Origin: Lachnospiraceae bacterium
GTDB taxonomy: Bacteria > Bacillota > Clostridia > Lachnospirales > Lachnospiraceae
NCBI GenBank assembly: GCA_017396145.1
Contig: JAFQMS010000029.1
Span: 1-50,932 of the forward strand
Length of the DNA: 50,932 bases
Direction of reading: 5' to 3'
The notes under the pieces: generated by a model
Database searches by the model: none
Told to the model about the DNA's origin: nothing
Seen by the model: the letters and a program-made list of their open reading frames with translations, nothing else
Shown here: positions 33,690-42,201 of the stretch, piece by piece
Position numbering within the stretch: the stretch's first letter is position 1
How the letters are laid out: every line of letters begins with the position of its first letter
Program-made: the position numbers and the translations under genes

Positions 33690-33975
33690 CTGAATCATAT
33701 AGTATAGAGCTGATTACGGTTGTTTTATATAACTTAATTGTGTTGACCGTATAAAAGAAAGAGTGTTTACGGTGTTTATTTGGAACTTGCAGTTTTTGAA
33801 CGTAATAATACTTTATATGTTACGGTGGAACTGTTAGAAGCATGTAATTCGACCGTAAAGTATAAGAAAACTTACGGTCGAATTATTGGAAGAATGCAAG
33901 TCGACCGTAAAATGTAAGAAATTTTACAGTTAAATTATCGAAAATATATAAGTTGACCGTAAACTGCCGGTCAAT
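33690..33975. repeat. Tandem array of 52-53 bp units with internal dyad symmetry
   Basis: The phrase T(T/C)GACCGTAA or a close variant begins at 33743, 33796, 33849, 33901 and 33953, a spacing of 53, 53, 52 and 52. In each full unit TTACGGT (or TTACAGT) follows 23-24 bases later, so every unit can fold into a hairpin. The best is at 33846-33884, with a stem of about 14 bp (AATTCGACCGTAA with TTACGGTCGAATT). A degenerate unit precedes (TTACGGT at 33714). Units diverge in their second halves. It lies in a gene-free gap before hicAB. Confidence 0.8.
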
Positions 33976-34052
33976 CTTTGTTCTAATCTTTTTTACAACA
34001 CTAATATCAGCCCAACTATGATTACAAGTAGCAAATCAAAGCGTCCCTATCA

Positions 34053-34436
34053 TTAAACATTTAACTTATTTATCAGGGCTTCTTCTAATAAGCGAGAAAA
34101 ATTAATGTTTTCTGCTTCTGCTTTCTCATTAAGCCAGCTTGGTATGGTGAGTGTTTTCTTTATTCTTTTAGTTGCTAATTTCTTGCGGTATTCATTAAAA
34201 TCAACATCCACATAAGTTAGAATATCGCCGGATTGCATTTCAAAAGAAGTACTGTCTGGCTCTGGAATATCCTTTCCCATATCATGTAGAGACATTCCCA
34301 TAGCACCTATAACATCTCGTGCCATATATAGAGCATCAGCAATGTCTTTGCCTTGGGTATTGCAGTTGAAGTCTGGAACAGAAACAAAGTAGCCGTATGC
34401 GTCAGGTGTTAGTATTATTTTATATGCTTTTCTCAT
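34053..34436 (-). CDS. hicB: HicB-family antitoxin
   Basis: A 127-residue HicB. The N-terminal HicB-type fold reads YKIILTPDAYGYFVSVPDFN and TQGKDIADALYMARDVIGAM. A C-terminal DNA-binding part (TIPSWLNEKAEAENINFSRLLEEAL) looks like a ribbon-helix-helix/Arc type. It neutralises HicA and likely represses the operon. The start after GGAGG was chosen; a longer frame runs back through hicA without a ribosome binding site. It follows hicA after 13 bases. Confidence 0.9.
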   Translation of the reverse strand: MRKAYKIILTPDAYGYFVSVPDFNCNTQGKDIADALYMARDVIGAMGMSLHDMGKDIPEPDSTSFEMQSGDILTYVDVDFNEYRKKLATKRIKKTLTIPSWLNEKAEAENINFSRLLEEALINKLNV

Positions 34437-34449
34437 TGCATTTCCTCCG

Positions 34450-34620
34450 TTATAAATTTCTTCTTTTAATGATAGCCTTCGCCAGGTTTTCGCTAATTTC
34501 TTTATGGCGTGGTATAGGTTCGATTTCTGTGCCGTTGGTGTATATGTCATGATTGCCACCATGCTTTAGAAACCACCAACCTTTATTATGAAGCATTTTT
34601 ATTAAAATTTTTCTTTTCAT
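34450..34620 (-). CDS. hicA: HicA-family toxin (mRNA interferase)
   Basis: A 56-residue HicA with a double-stranded RNA-binding-like fold: KMLHNKGWWFLKHGGNHDIY carries the catalytic His in GGNHDIY, followed by PIPRHKEISENLAKAIIK. HicA cleaves mRNA when free from HicB. The start follows AAAGGAGA at 5 bases; a 14-codon longer frame extends through the promoter and is rejected. It is first in the operon, the usual hicA-hicB order. Confidence 0.9.
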   Translation of the reverse strand: MKRKILIKMLHNKGWWFLKHGGNHDIYTNGTEIEPIPRHKEISENLAKAIIKRRNL

Positions 34621-34633
34621 ATGTTCTCCTTTG

Positions 34634-34662
34634 AGTATACGTGTTAAATACGTGTATGTCAA
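34634..34662 (-). promoter_or_regulatory. hicAB promoter with probable HicB operator
   Basis: On the minus strand TTGACA (34662-34657), a 17-base spacer and TATACT (34639-34634) form a near-consensus promoter. Within the spacer the phrase ACGTGT is repeated (plus-strand TACGTGTTAAATACGTGTA), a natural site for autorepression by HicB. The -10 box is only about 13 bases from the hicA start, so the leader is very short. Confidence 0.65.
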
Positions 34663-34788
34663 GTTGCTAAGAGTTAGATGTAAATTATATCTCTAATAAT
34701 ACATACCCTTGAAATATTCAAAACGTGACAGGAAATAACGATATTTTTGGGCTCAGAATTCTTGAATACCAGATGTGTATAGAATATA

Positions 34789-35074
34789 ATGTTAGTATGT
34801 CAACTAGGTTTTGGGAGGGCTGGAAGGGAGTTTACTCTAATTACTATAAAAAAAGCAGGGTATGATGCAGATAAGCTAACTATGGTATTTTTATTCTTAA
34901 CACAAGCATACATATACAAAAGAATGAAACTTGTTAAGGGGTGAAAAATTTGAAACCATTTTTGAATTGGATATTGATAATTCTTTTGAGATTTCTTCAA
35001 TGCGATTGGCGGGAAGAGACTTATCTAATCTTGAAATAAATATTGTTTTGAATAAAATGAATGAAATGAATTGA
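34789..35074 (+). pseudogene. Remnant of an unidentified gene with one-base frameshift
   Basis: Frame one from the ATG at 34789 reads MLVCQLGFGRAGREF and on to YIYKRMKLVKG, then stops at 34942. The next frame over continues naturally as GEKFETIFELDIDNSFEISS and ends NKMNEMN at 35074. Removing one G from the GGGG run at 34938-34941 joins the two into ~95 codons. No family is recognised and no good ribosome binding site is seen, so it is probably a decayed 3' fragment. Confidence 0.4.
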
Positions 35075-35086
35075 TGAGCAAACAAC

Positions 35087-35130
35087 AATCCCACTCTAAG
35101 ATGTACTGTGACATACATTAGAGTGGGATT
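35087..35130. terminator. Hairpin between two gene remnants
   Basis: A perfect 12-bp stem, AATCCCACTCTA (35087-35098) and TAGAGTGGGATT (35119-35130). On the minus strand it is followed by a T-rich stretch (TTGTTGTTTG), so it could terminate the HTH remnant on that strand. Confidence 0.6.
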
Positions 35131-35153
35131 TATAAGTAATAAGTATGCTTCTT

Positions 35154-35396
35154 TTATAATGGCGACAGCTGATGGTCAAACAAAGTTTCATTAATGACTT
35201 TTATAGATTGATTATTTTGAATTCCAAAGATTATTATGGAATCTCGTTTGAGTTTTGGAAACAAAGGAGAGAACTCTGCTACCCTTAGTGTTTCGTTGGT
35301 TTCCTCTAGGTTAAACCCTGCACCGATACAGATGGAGATGAGTTTGTTTCGGGAAGGGGAACGCTTACCGGAAAGAATCTGATAACCATAGATTCC
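35154..35396 (-). pseudogene. N-terminally truncated helix-turn-helix (XRE-like) protein
   Basis: An open frame of about 80 codons on the minus strand with no start codon. It reads GYQILSGKRSPSRNKLISI, then GAGFNLEETNETLRVAEFSP and KRDSIIIFGIQ, ending HQLSPL. This is the C-terminal part of a helix-turn-helix protein family common in Lachnospiraceae (pattern YQI.SG.R.PSR.KLI...LEET...L). The N-terminal DNA-binding helices are gone: an in-frame stop and a terminator hairpin sit where they should be. Confidence 0.6.
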
Positions 35397-35426
35397 TCAG
35401 AATGTAAGTTCTGAGGAATTTTTTTG
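35392..35426 (+). terminator. Intrinsic terminator or attenuator upstream of blaI
   Basis: A perfect 11-bp stem, ATTCCTCAGAA and TTCTGAGGAAT (35392-35402 and 35409-35419), with a 6-base loop is followed by TTTTTTTG. No intact plus-strand gene precedes it closely. Confidence 0.8.
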
Positions 35427-35481
35427 AATTCCGAGAATTAATATGTATCAGAATATGTAGGGGATGCCGATAAATAATCAT

Positions 35482-35527
35482 TTGACAATGTTGGACTATT
35501 GTGATAGTATGGACTATAGAAATAGTC
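35482..35527 (+). promoter_or_regulatory. blaI promoter with two dyad operators
   Basis: TTGACA (35482-35487), 17 bases, then TAGTAT (35505-35510) is a near-consensus promoter. Two ACTAT-N4-ATAGT dyads lie at 35495-35508 (overlapping spacer and -10) and 35513-35526 (just downstream), centres 18 bp apart. BlaI/MecI repressors bind paired short dyads like these; the sequence differs from the staphylococcal TACA/TGTA type. Confidence 0.7.
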
Positions 35528-35580
35528 TAGATGAAGAAAAAATTAATTATGCAAGAAAATGCTCAGAAAGGAGGAGTACC

Positions 35581-35937
35581 ATGCAAGAAAAATTGTTTGA
35601 CAGTGAAGTTAAAGTAATGGAAATTGTGTGGGAGAAGAGCCCGATTTCCGCAAAGGAGATTAGCTTAATTGCAGCCGATACAATAGGGTGGAATAAGAAT
35701 ACAACTTATACGGTAATTAAAAAGCTGGAAGCGAAAGGATTTATTAACAGAGAAGACCCTGGTTTTATTTGCACTCCACTTATATCAAGGGAAAAGGTGC
35801 AAAAGGGAGAAGCAAAATCATTAGTAAAGAAAGTGTTTGGTGGCTCTAGAAAAGCCTTATTCTCAGCACTATTGGAGGATGAACCGTTGTCGGAAGAAGA
35901 AGTTGTAGAGCTTCGTAAGCTAATTGATAAAAGGTGA
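35581..35937 (+). CDS. blaI: BlaI/MecI-family repressor
   Basis: A 118-residue winged-helix repressor. The N-terminal DNA-binding part reads EVKVMEIVWEKSPISAKEIS and NTTYTVIKKLEAKGFI; the C-terminal part is a dimerisation helix region (FSALLEDEPLSEEEVVELRK). A strong AAAGGAGGAG sits before this ATG; a frame running 39 codons further upstream covers the promoter and is rejected. It overlaps the ribosome binding site of the protease gene that follows. The repressor is probably inactivated by proteolysis by that protein. Confidence 0.9.
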   Translation: MQEKLFDSEVKVMEIVWEKSPISAKEISLIAADTIGWNKNTTYTVIKKLEAKGFINREDPGFICTPLISREKVQKGEAKSLVKKVFGGSRKALFSALLEDEPLSEEEVVELRKLIDKR

Positions 35938-35942
35938 TAGCT

Positions 35943-36857
35943 ATGCTACAGGAAGTATTTTATTGGATATTTAATATGAGTATAATTGCAACCTTTACAG
36001 GTGTGCTGGTTATGATTATCAGACAAATTAAGAAGATTCCAAGAAGAATCACGGTTTTTTTATGGATAATACCATTTCTTAGAATGACTCTTCCAGTTGG
36101 GGTGAATAGCCCCTATAGCCTGATGACTTTTTTATCTAAGGTTGCTACTAGAACAGTTGTTGTGTATGAGCCAAACGAGAATGATAGAATATCAATGATG
36201 AATATAGTTCAGGCAGCGGACACTTATTCTCCGATAACTTATAAGGTAAATGTCCTCGAAAAGGTATTTGACATTGCCTCTGTTATATGGATAATAGTGG
36301 CGATTGTAATATTGCTGGTACTAGCTATTACATATTTTGCAACTATTAATGAAAATAAAGCTGCTTCCCATTTCAAGGATAATATTTATTTTTCGGAAAA
36401 GGTGACATATCCTGCGGTGTACGGAATTATAAACCCCAAAATCATTCTTCCACTGGCATATAAAGAAAAAGATGTAGATTTGGTTGTGCTTCACGAAAGG
36501 ATGCATATAAAAAGAGGAGACAATCTGTGGAGAATCTTAGCATTTGCAATTGTGGCAGTGCATTGGTTCAATCCATTTGCATGGGTATTCTTTAAACTAT
36601 TTCTTGCAGATATTGAATTGGCTTGTGACGAGAGAGTTCTTGCAAAGCTGGGGGATGGCGGTGCAAAGGAGTACGCAATTTCTTTGCTGGAAAGTAGACA
36701 AAAGACCAGTTTATTTGTCTCAGCCTTTGGTGGAGCAAGGATACGAGCAAGAATTGAAAACATTCTTTCTTACAGAAAAATGACGGGTTTATCCTTGATA
36801 GTATTTATAGTGTTGCTAGGTAGTATTTTTTATGTGTTGCTTACAAATGCAGAGTAG
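35943..36857 (+). CDS. BlaR1-family M56 metalloprotease without penicillin-sensor domain
   Basis: A 304-residue membrane protease with about four membrane segments (residues ~5-25, 35-50, 110-135 and 275-300). The zinc motif is HERMH (near 185) in VVLHERMHIKRGD, with ELACDERV further on (near 225). The C-terminal extracellular penicillin-binding domain of true BlaR1/MecR1 is missing, so the signal sensed is probably not a beta-lactam. It should cleave or trigger cleavage of the BlaI-type repressor next door. The ATG at 35943 follows AAAGGTGA. No beta-lactamase gene is linked. Confidence 0.85.
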   Translation: MLQEVFYWIFNMSIIATFTGVLVMIIRQIKKIPRRITVFLWIIPFLRMTLPVGVNSPYSLMTFLSKVATRTVVVYEPNENDRISMMNIVQAADTYSPITYKVNVLEKVFDIASVIWIIVAIVILLVLAITYFATINENKAASHFKDNIYFSEKVTYPAVYGIINPKIILPLAYKEKDVDLVVLHERMHIKRGDNLWRILAFAIVAVHWFNPFAWVFFKLFLADIELACDERVLAKLGDGGAKEYAISLLESRQKTSLFVSAFGGARIRARIENILSYRKMTGLSLIVFIVLLGSIFYVLLTNAE

Positions 36858-36893
36858 AGAAGTTGGTGTATTAACTTTAGAATGGAGGGTATT

Positions 36894-37278
36894 ATGAAGA
36901 AAATCAAGTTTAGGGAGTGGTGAGTACATAGCAAAAAACTGGGCAGTAACCAAAATGATAATCATTGATGAGTCAGATAAAGTACTTAAAGAAATAAAAC
37001 ATAGTGGATCCATAACTACAGGGTTGGGAGTTAGGGATGGATGTGTAGAATGGGAAATATTTAGTTCTGATAAAGTGGATTATTATGCGGTAAAATGTGA
37101 GGGTGAGGAAATGCTGTCAGGTCATGGATATACATCAGGAGGTATCTACAAAATTATATTTGATAAAAGAGATGTGGTAGATAAGAAAGAAAATGCAAAG
37201 ATAATATATTGGAATATTGTAAATTGGCAAATGCCCCTTAAAAAGGGGCATTTGTGTTTTAAAAGGTCATTTTTCTGA
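36894..37278 (+). pseudogene. Frameshifted small gene after blaR1-like gene
   Basis: A good start (GGAGG, 6-7 bases, ATG at 36894) reads only MKKIKFREW before a stop. One frame over, an open reading frame continues without a break for ~125 codons (SGEYIAKNWAVTKMIIIDES ... SGHGYTSGGIYKIIFDKRD). Deleting one A in the AAAA run at 36900-36903 would join them. The protein part looks like a beta-rich domain and lacks a signal peptide, so an internal deletion is also possible. Function is unknown. Confidence 0.5.
37228..37260 (+). terminator. Intrinsic terminator of the blaI operon
   Basis: A perfect 12-bp stem, CAAATGCCCCTT and AAGGGGCATTTG, with a 3-base loop is followed by TGTTTT. Confidence 0.85.
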
Positions 37279-37292
37279 TATTAAGTATCTGT

Positions 37293-39809
37293 TTAAGAAG
37301 TTTTATCATTATATAAATTATAATAGACAGCTTGGTATCCGGTAACTATAGAGCCGTCGTTTAATTCATAGTTAACGCATACAAGGTATTCATTATATCG
37401 CTTAATATCTTCAGCTGCATCTGCTGGATTATAACCGAAATATCTTAGTATGACCGCTTCCGATGGAAGTTTTAACGGATTTGTAAGAATGGCTAAAATT
37501 TCTTGAGCCAAAATATCATCGTATTTAAGTTCCTCTGGATAAAATGTCCATTGACGTTCGGAAATTCTGACATCTAATTCACATTCTTTAAGTGCATTTA
37601 CTGCAAATGTGGTACAGTTATTAGATGTCAAGTTATAATTATCAGTAGGATAGGTTTCTTTAAATTTGAGAAGTTTATCAACTTGCTCGTCATTGATAAC
37701 AAATGTTTTAGCTACTGTAAATTCTGGCACACTTTTGTTTTCGGTGTCATCTTCGTTAGAGAGTAATTCTATTTCGTCAAGTATTTTTCCGTTTACTGTT
37801 TCAAGAGATAAGGCTAAAAGAGCCTCATTCATATCCGTGTCAGAGTAATATCCAAAGTATTCTTTGTTTCCATTAGAATAGTCTATTCCAAGATAACTAT
37901 GTCCATGTCCGCCAAAATCCCTATATTTACCATTTAACAAAGAAGGTAATATGTCTTCGTATTCGCCATTAAAAAAGCCTGTGTTAAGATCTGAAATGAG
38001 TGAAACTATAGCATCATTATATATACACATTCTACTATTCCAAAGTGGTTGTTTTGTAAAGAATGTAACGGTTGTTTCGCCTTTAAAGAAGTAATCTTTG
38101 TAGAGATCCATACTTGCAAAAACATCGGCATCGTTTGGAGTAGGATCCAGCGCATCTTTAAAACCATCTTTATCTGTGTCATCACATATTGGTGAAGAAT
38201 TTAGATAAATTGCTGTTCTAGAGGATACATTATTATTATCCCATTCGCATATGTATCCATGGTTTTCTTTACTAAATTCGTCAGAGTCGCCTTCCTTTTC
38301 GCCATCATTCCATGTGTAATCATTCCAAGTCATAAGTTCGGCGTAGTCTTCCCCTGCGTCCCCGTTGTTTGGCTCACCGGACTTCCAGTTTTGATATTCC
38401 CAAGGTTCGCCTGTAATCCATACCCATTGACCTTCTTTAGTTATGTCTGTTGCACCTAGCCAATAGCATTTTTTATCTCCGTTGGATATCAGAGTTTTAA
38501 CAAATTCTTGTTCTTCATGAGAAGTAATAGTTAACATGTAGCCGCCCATACTTTCGCAAAAGGCTTGTACGTCAAGCCAATTATATCCTTCATCATAAAC
38601 CATGTAATAGTGGTTATTAAATTGAAACGCATCTTCTGGAATTCCAGCAACATAGTTTATTACAACTTCTTCACCATTTTTAATGCCATCACCATCTAAA
38701 TCATCATTTGCCTGCACTTCTTCATATGATTGATTGCCGAAAATTGTTGTTCCGGTTCCGGTTCGAATTGTGCCATCGCACATAAGTTTTGTGATATAAT
38801 CCGTAATACCGTCATTATTGCTGTCTGTTCCATTATCTAAGGAGTCGTCTATTTCATATTCAGATTTTGTGTATGTTGCGTATTCACTTTTATCTAATAA
38901 TATATATTTTGAAAAATGAGTTGTTTTTATAGTTGCCTTGTTGCCAGTTACTGTAGTATCAAGTTCATACCATCTTTGAGTATCTTCATTTAAACAGTAG
39001 ATAGTTGGCTGAAAATTAGGTTTTGACAGAAGCGAATTATCAAATTCGAAACTTATAGAAGCTAAACCAATATCTCCATTTGTGAGGTACTCAAATGCGG
39101 GTCCTATATATCCCGGAATTGTATCATTAATTAAAGAGTTACTTAAAACAGGTGTAATTGAGATAGATTCTGCTGCTGCACCACTTGCAGATAATTCAAC
39201 AGATGCGGTTATTTTTTGGCTTGTACAGTTCGTAGTAATGGAAAAGCGTTCGTTGAATTCAGTAGGCTTTGTGCCATTAGCCACTTCCCAACTATCTGAA
39301 GCACCGTCATCATCAGTGTCTTTTTTTAATGGGTCAGTAGAATATGTATTAATTTCTTCTGAATCGTCTAAACCATCAGCATCAGTATCAGAAGAGGTTG
39401 GACTAGTTCTTAGTTCTACTTCCTTACAATTACTAATCCCATCTTTGTCATTATCTTCATCAGAGTCCGTAGTATTGTTGTTATCAGAGTCTGCTAGAAG
39501 AGGATTAGTTAGAGTGTATATGATTTCGTTATAATCTGAAATGCCGTCTTTATCGGTATCAGTTGTATAATCTGAGTTTTCAAAACAATCAGGAATGTCG
39601 TTACCGTTGGCATCCAAGTTACCATCAACGCCTTGAGTTGGCTGTGGTGTAGCCGTGTTTTTTTGAGTATACACGCTCCAGGTTACTTTATCCTTTGATT
39701 TGTCGTTGCTGCTGTCCTTTTCGTCAAATACGCCAAAGGCAAATAATGTACCGAAAAGACATACAAGGGCTAGAATTACAATAGCAATGATTATTATTTT
39801 TTTCTTCAC
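37293..39809 (-). CDS. Surface protein: TSP3 repeats, C-type lectin domain and permuted papain-like domain
   Basis: An 838-residue membrane-anchored surface protein. One N-terminal membrane segment (residues ~4-27) is followed by Ca2+-binding thrombospondin type 3-like repeats (DTDKDGISDYNE, DTDADGLDDSEE, DTDDDGASD; ~65-185). A beta domain (~190-315) and more Asp-rich repeats (~325-380) precede a C-type lectin fold (~393-523) with WLGA, the sugar motif EPN (about 479) and WND. The C-terminal ~250 residues hold FGGHGHSYLGID (His about 635) and NNCTTFAVNAL (Cys about 731), the His-then-Cys order of circularly permuted NlpC/P60 (papain-like) enzymes. It starts at GTG after AGGAGG. It probably binds glycans and cuts an amide bond; the target is unknown. 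Confidence 0.75.
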   Translation of the reverse strand: MKKKIIIIAIVILALVCLFGTLFAFGVFDEKDSSNDKSKDKVTWSVYTQKNTATPQPTQGVDGNLDANGNDIPDCFENSDYTTDTDKDGISDYNEIIYTLTNPLLADSDNNNTTDSDEDNDKDGISNCKEVELRTSPTSSDTDADGLDDSEEINTYSTDPLKKDTDDDGASDSWEVANGTKPTEFNERFSITTNCTSQKITASVELSASGAAAESISITPVLSNSLINDTIPGYIGPAFEYLTNGDIGLASISFEFDNSLLSKPNFQPTIYCLNEDTQRWYELDTTVTGNKATIKTTHFSKYILLDKSEYATYTKSEYEIDDSLDNGTDSNNDGITDYITKLMCDGTIRTGTGTTIFGNQSYEEVQANDDLDGDGIKNGEEVVINYVAGIPEDAFQFNNHYYMVYDEGYNWLDVQAFCESMGGYMLTITSHEEQEFVKTLISNGDKKCYWLGATDITKEGQWVWITGEPWEYQNWKSGEPNNGDAGEDYAELMTWNDYTWNDGEKEGDSDEFSKENHGYICEWDNNNVSSRTAIYLNSSPICDDTDKDGFKDALDPTPNDADVFASMDLYKDYFFKGETTVTFFTKQPLWNSRMCIYNDAIVSLISDLNTGFFNGEYEDILPSLLNGKYRDFGGHGHSYLGIDYSNGNKEYFGYYSDTDMNEALLALSLETVNGKILDEIELLSNEDDTENKSVPEFTVAKTFVINDEQVDKLLKFKETYPTDNYNLTSNNCTTFAVNALKECELDVRISERQWTFYPEELKYDDILAQEILAILTNPLKLPSEAVILRYFGYNPADAAEDIKRYNEYLVCVNYELNDGSIVTGYQAVYYNLYNDKTS

Positions 39810-39953
39810 TTTTTAATAAACCTCCTGTTTAAAATTAAGGGTAGAAACCTCAGTTCTCATTATATACAAAATGATGTATGTATGTCAAAAACTGTTTTTA
39901 TATACTTAAACGATGTTTTGGGTTAGGTTTAGGGGAATTTTTATGTGAGAAAT

Positions 39954-39995
39954 CGAACTTTTGTTCTATACATTTTAAAGCGAATGTGGTATAGT
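39954..39995 (+). promoter_or_regulatory. SOS (LexA) box and extended -10 promoter upstream of uvrB
   Basis: CGAACTTTTGTTCT (39954-39967) contains the perfect dyad GAAC-N4-GTTC and matches the Gram-positive LexA box. The extended -10 TGGTATAGT ends at 39995. LexA bound here would cover the -35 region. The promoter reads through a RhuM remnant into uvrB, 200 bases downstream. Confidence 0.7.
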
Positions 39996-40010
39996 AATAA
40001 CAAGTGGTAA

Positions 40011-40175
40011 ACTATTATATACGCCGAAGAAGAATTAGACGAAAAAGCAACTTCCGAGTATTTCTCGGTAGTTCAAAAAGAAGGAACTCGAGAAGTTAAT
40101 AGAAAAACTAAGTGTTACAATTTGGATGCAGTTATTGCTGTGGGATATAGAGTTAGAACGATATTTGAAAGGTGA
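40011..40175 (+). pseudogene. RhuM-family protein fragment
   Basis: A ~54-codon open frame without start codon reads EEELDEKATSEYFSVVQKEG, then REVNRKTKCYNLDAVIAVGY and RVRTIFER before a stop. The text is characteristic of RhuM/virulence-type proteins (VQKEG.REV.R....YNLD.II.VGYRV), whose genes are often mobile. Both ends are missing. It lies between the SOS promoter and uvrB. Confidence 0.7.
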
Positions 40176-40193
40176 ATAAAAAGAGGTGATTTC

Positions 40194-42188
40194 GTGGAAG
40201 AGACACAGGGAATTTTTAAATTACATTCAGATTATGCCCCAACAGGGGACCAGCCTCAGGCTATAGAGAAGTTAGTGCAAGGCTTTAAAGAAGGGAACCA
40301 GTTTCAGACACTACTTGGTGTGACGGGCTCTGGTAAGACATTTACCATGGCTAATGTTATTGCGGCAATGAATAAGCCTACGCTGGTTATAGCCCACAAT
40401 AAGACTTTGGCAGCGCAACTTTATGGTGAGTTTAAGGAATTCTTCCCCGAGAACGCAGTAGAGTATTTTGTGTCATATTATGATTATTACCAGCCGGAAG
40501 CATATGTGGCTTCAACGGATACTTATATAGAGAAGGATTCGTCTATCAATGACGAGATTGATAAGTTGCGACATTCAGCAACGGCAGCCCTCTGCGAGAG
40601 AAGAGATGTTATTATTGTGGCTTCAGTGTCTTGCATATACGGACTTGGTGCGCCTATTGATTATAATAATATGGTGTTGTCTTTGCGACCTGGAATGATT
40701 AAGGATAGAGATGAGGTTATCGAAAGACTTATTGATATTCAATATACAAGAAATGAGATTGATTTTAAGAGAGGTACTTTCCGTGTTAAGGGAGATACCA
40801 TTGATATATATCCGGTTTCTCAGGAAGGAACAGGTATAAGGATAGAATTCTTTGGAGATGAAGTGGACAGAATAAGTGAGATTGATACACTTAAAGGTAA
40901 TGTTAAGTGTCAGTTGGAACATATGCTTTTATTTCCGGCTTCTCACTATATTGTTCCGCCAGAGAAGATGGATGAGGCAATTACTAATATTAAGGCTGAA
41001 CTTAAGGAGAGAGTTGCTTATTTTAAAAGTGAAGATAAGTTAATTGAAGCACAGAGAATTGCTGAGAGAACTAATTTTGATATGGAGATGCTCAAAGAGA
41101 CAGGGATTTGCTCGGGAATAGAGAATTATTCAAGACATTTGGCAGGACTCCCGGCAGGATGTCCGCCATACACATTGATGGATTATTTTCCAGAGGATTT
41201 TATTATAATGGTGGACGAGTCTCATATTACAATTCCACAGGTTCGAGGAATGTATGCCGGGGATCAGTCTCGTAAGACAACATTGGTGGATTATGGTTTT
41301 AGGTTGCCATCAGCAAAGGACAACAGACCACTGAATTTTGACGAGTTTGAAAGTAAGATTAATCAGATGCTTTTTGTATCAGCAACTCCATCTGTGTATG
41401 AGAAAGAACACGAACTTCTTAGGGTTAATCAGGTGATTAGGCCTACAGGGCTTTTGGACCCGCAGGTAGATGTAAGACCGGTTGCAGGACAGATTGACGA
41501 TTTGGTGGGAGAGATTAATAAAGAGATTGCAGGAAAGAATAAGGTTATGGTAACAACCCTGACTAAGAAGATGGCGGAGTCATTAACTGATTATCTTAAA
41601 GAAGTGGGAATTAGAGTGAGATATCTTCACTCAGATATTGATACTTTGGAGCGTTCTAAGATAATTAGAGAGATGAGAATGGATGTATTTGATGTGCTTG
41701 TAGGTATTAATCTTCTCAGAGAAGGACTTGATATTCCCGAAGTCACACTGGTTGCTATACTTGATGCAGATAAGGAAGGTTTCTTACGTTCAGAGACTTC
41801 CCTCATTCAGACTATAGGTAGAGCTGCCCGTAACAGTGAAGGTAGAGTTATAATGTATGCTGATGTTATGACAGATTCCATGAAGAATGCCATTAGTGAG
41901 ACTAACAGAAGAAGGGCGATTCAGGAGGCATATAATAAGGAACATGGAATTACTCCACAGACAATTAAGAAAGAAGTAAGGGAATTAATTAGTATTTCTA
42001 AGCAAAGTGAGGCTTCTGGTGAAGAACTTGCTAAGGACTTAGAATCTATGTCATATAAGGAACTTAAGAAGTTAGAGCAGACTGTGACTAAGAAGATGAA
42101 TATGGCGGCCTGCGAACTTAACTTTGAAGAAGCAGCTATTTACAGAGACAAACTGTTTAAGATAAAACAGCAGATAGATCAGATATAG
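40194..42188 (+). CDS. uvrB: Excinuclease ABC subunit B
   Basis: A 664-residue DNA repair helicase-like protein. It has Walker A GVTGSGKT (near 41), the beta-hairpin region [11 protein letters not shown] (near 92), motif [10 protein letters not shown] (near 340), helicase motifs in [12 protein letters not shown] and [10 protein letters not shown], and a C-terminal UvrC-interacting UVR motif ([20 protein letters not shown]). It loads onto damaged DNA with UvrA and recruits UvrC. It starts at GTG, after GAGGTGA. uvrA follows after 13 bases. Confidence 0.97.
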   Translation: MEETQGIFKLHSDYAPTGDQPQAIEKLVQGFKEGNQFQTLLGVTGSGKTFTMANVIAAMNKPTLVIAHNKTLAAQLYGEFKEFFPENAVEYFVSYYDYYQPEAYVASTDTYIEKDSSINDEIDKLRHSATAALCERRDVIIVASVSCIYGLGAPIDYNNMVLSLRPGMIKDRDEVIERLIDIQYTRNEIDFKRGTFRVKGDTIDIYPVSQEGTGIRIEFFGDEVDRISEIDTLKGNVKCQLEHMLLFPASHYIVPPEKMDEAITNIKAELKERVAYFKSEDKLIEAQRIAERTNFDMEMLKETGICSGIENYSRHLAGLPAGCPPYTLMDYFPEDFIIMVDESHITIPQVRGMYAGDQSRKTTLVDYGFRLPSAKDNRPLNFDEFESKINQMLFVSATPSVYEKEHELLRVNQVIRPTGLLDPQVDVRPVAGQIDDLVGEINKEIAGKNKVMVTTLTKKMAESLTDYLKEVGIRVRYLHSDIDTLERSKIIREMRMDVFDVLVGINLLREGLDIPEVTLVAILDADKEGFLRSETSLIQTIGRAARNSEGRVIMYADVMTDSMKNAISETNRRRAIQEAYNKEHGITPQTIKKEVRELISISKQSEASGEELAKDLESMSYKELKKLEQTVTKKMNMAACELNFEEAAIYRDKLFKIKQQIDQI

Positions 42189-42201
42189 AAAGGCAAAGAA
42201 T

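Noticed and set aside
33690-33975. CRISPR array
   Set aside because: Units are contiguous and diverge gradually, with symmetric arms and no unrelated unique spacers; no cas genes are near.
35943-36857. Beta-lactam sensor BlaR1/MecR1
   Set aside because: The extracellular penicillin-binding domain is absent and no beta-lactamase or PBP2a gene is linked.
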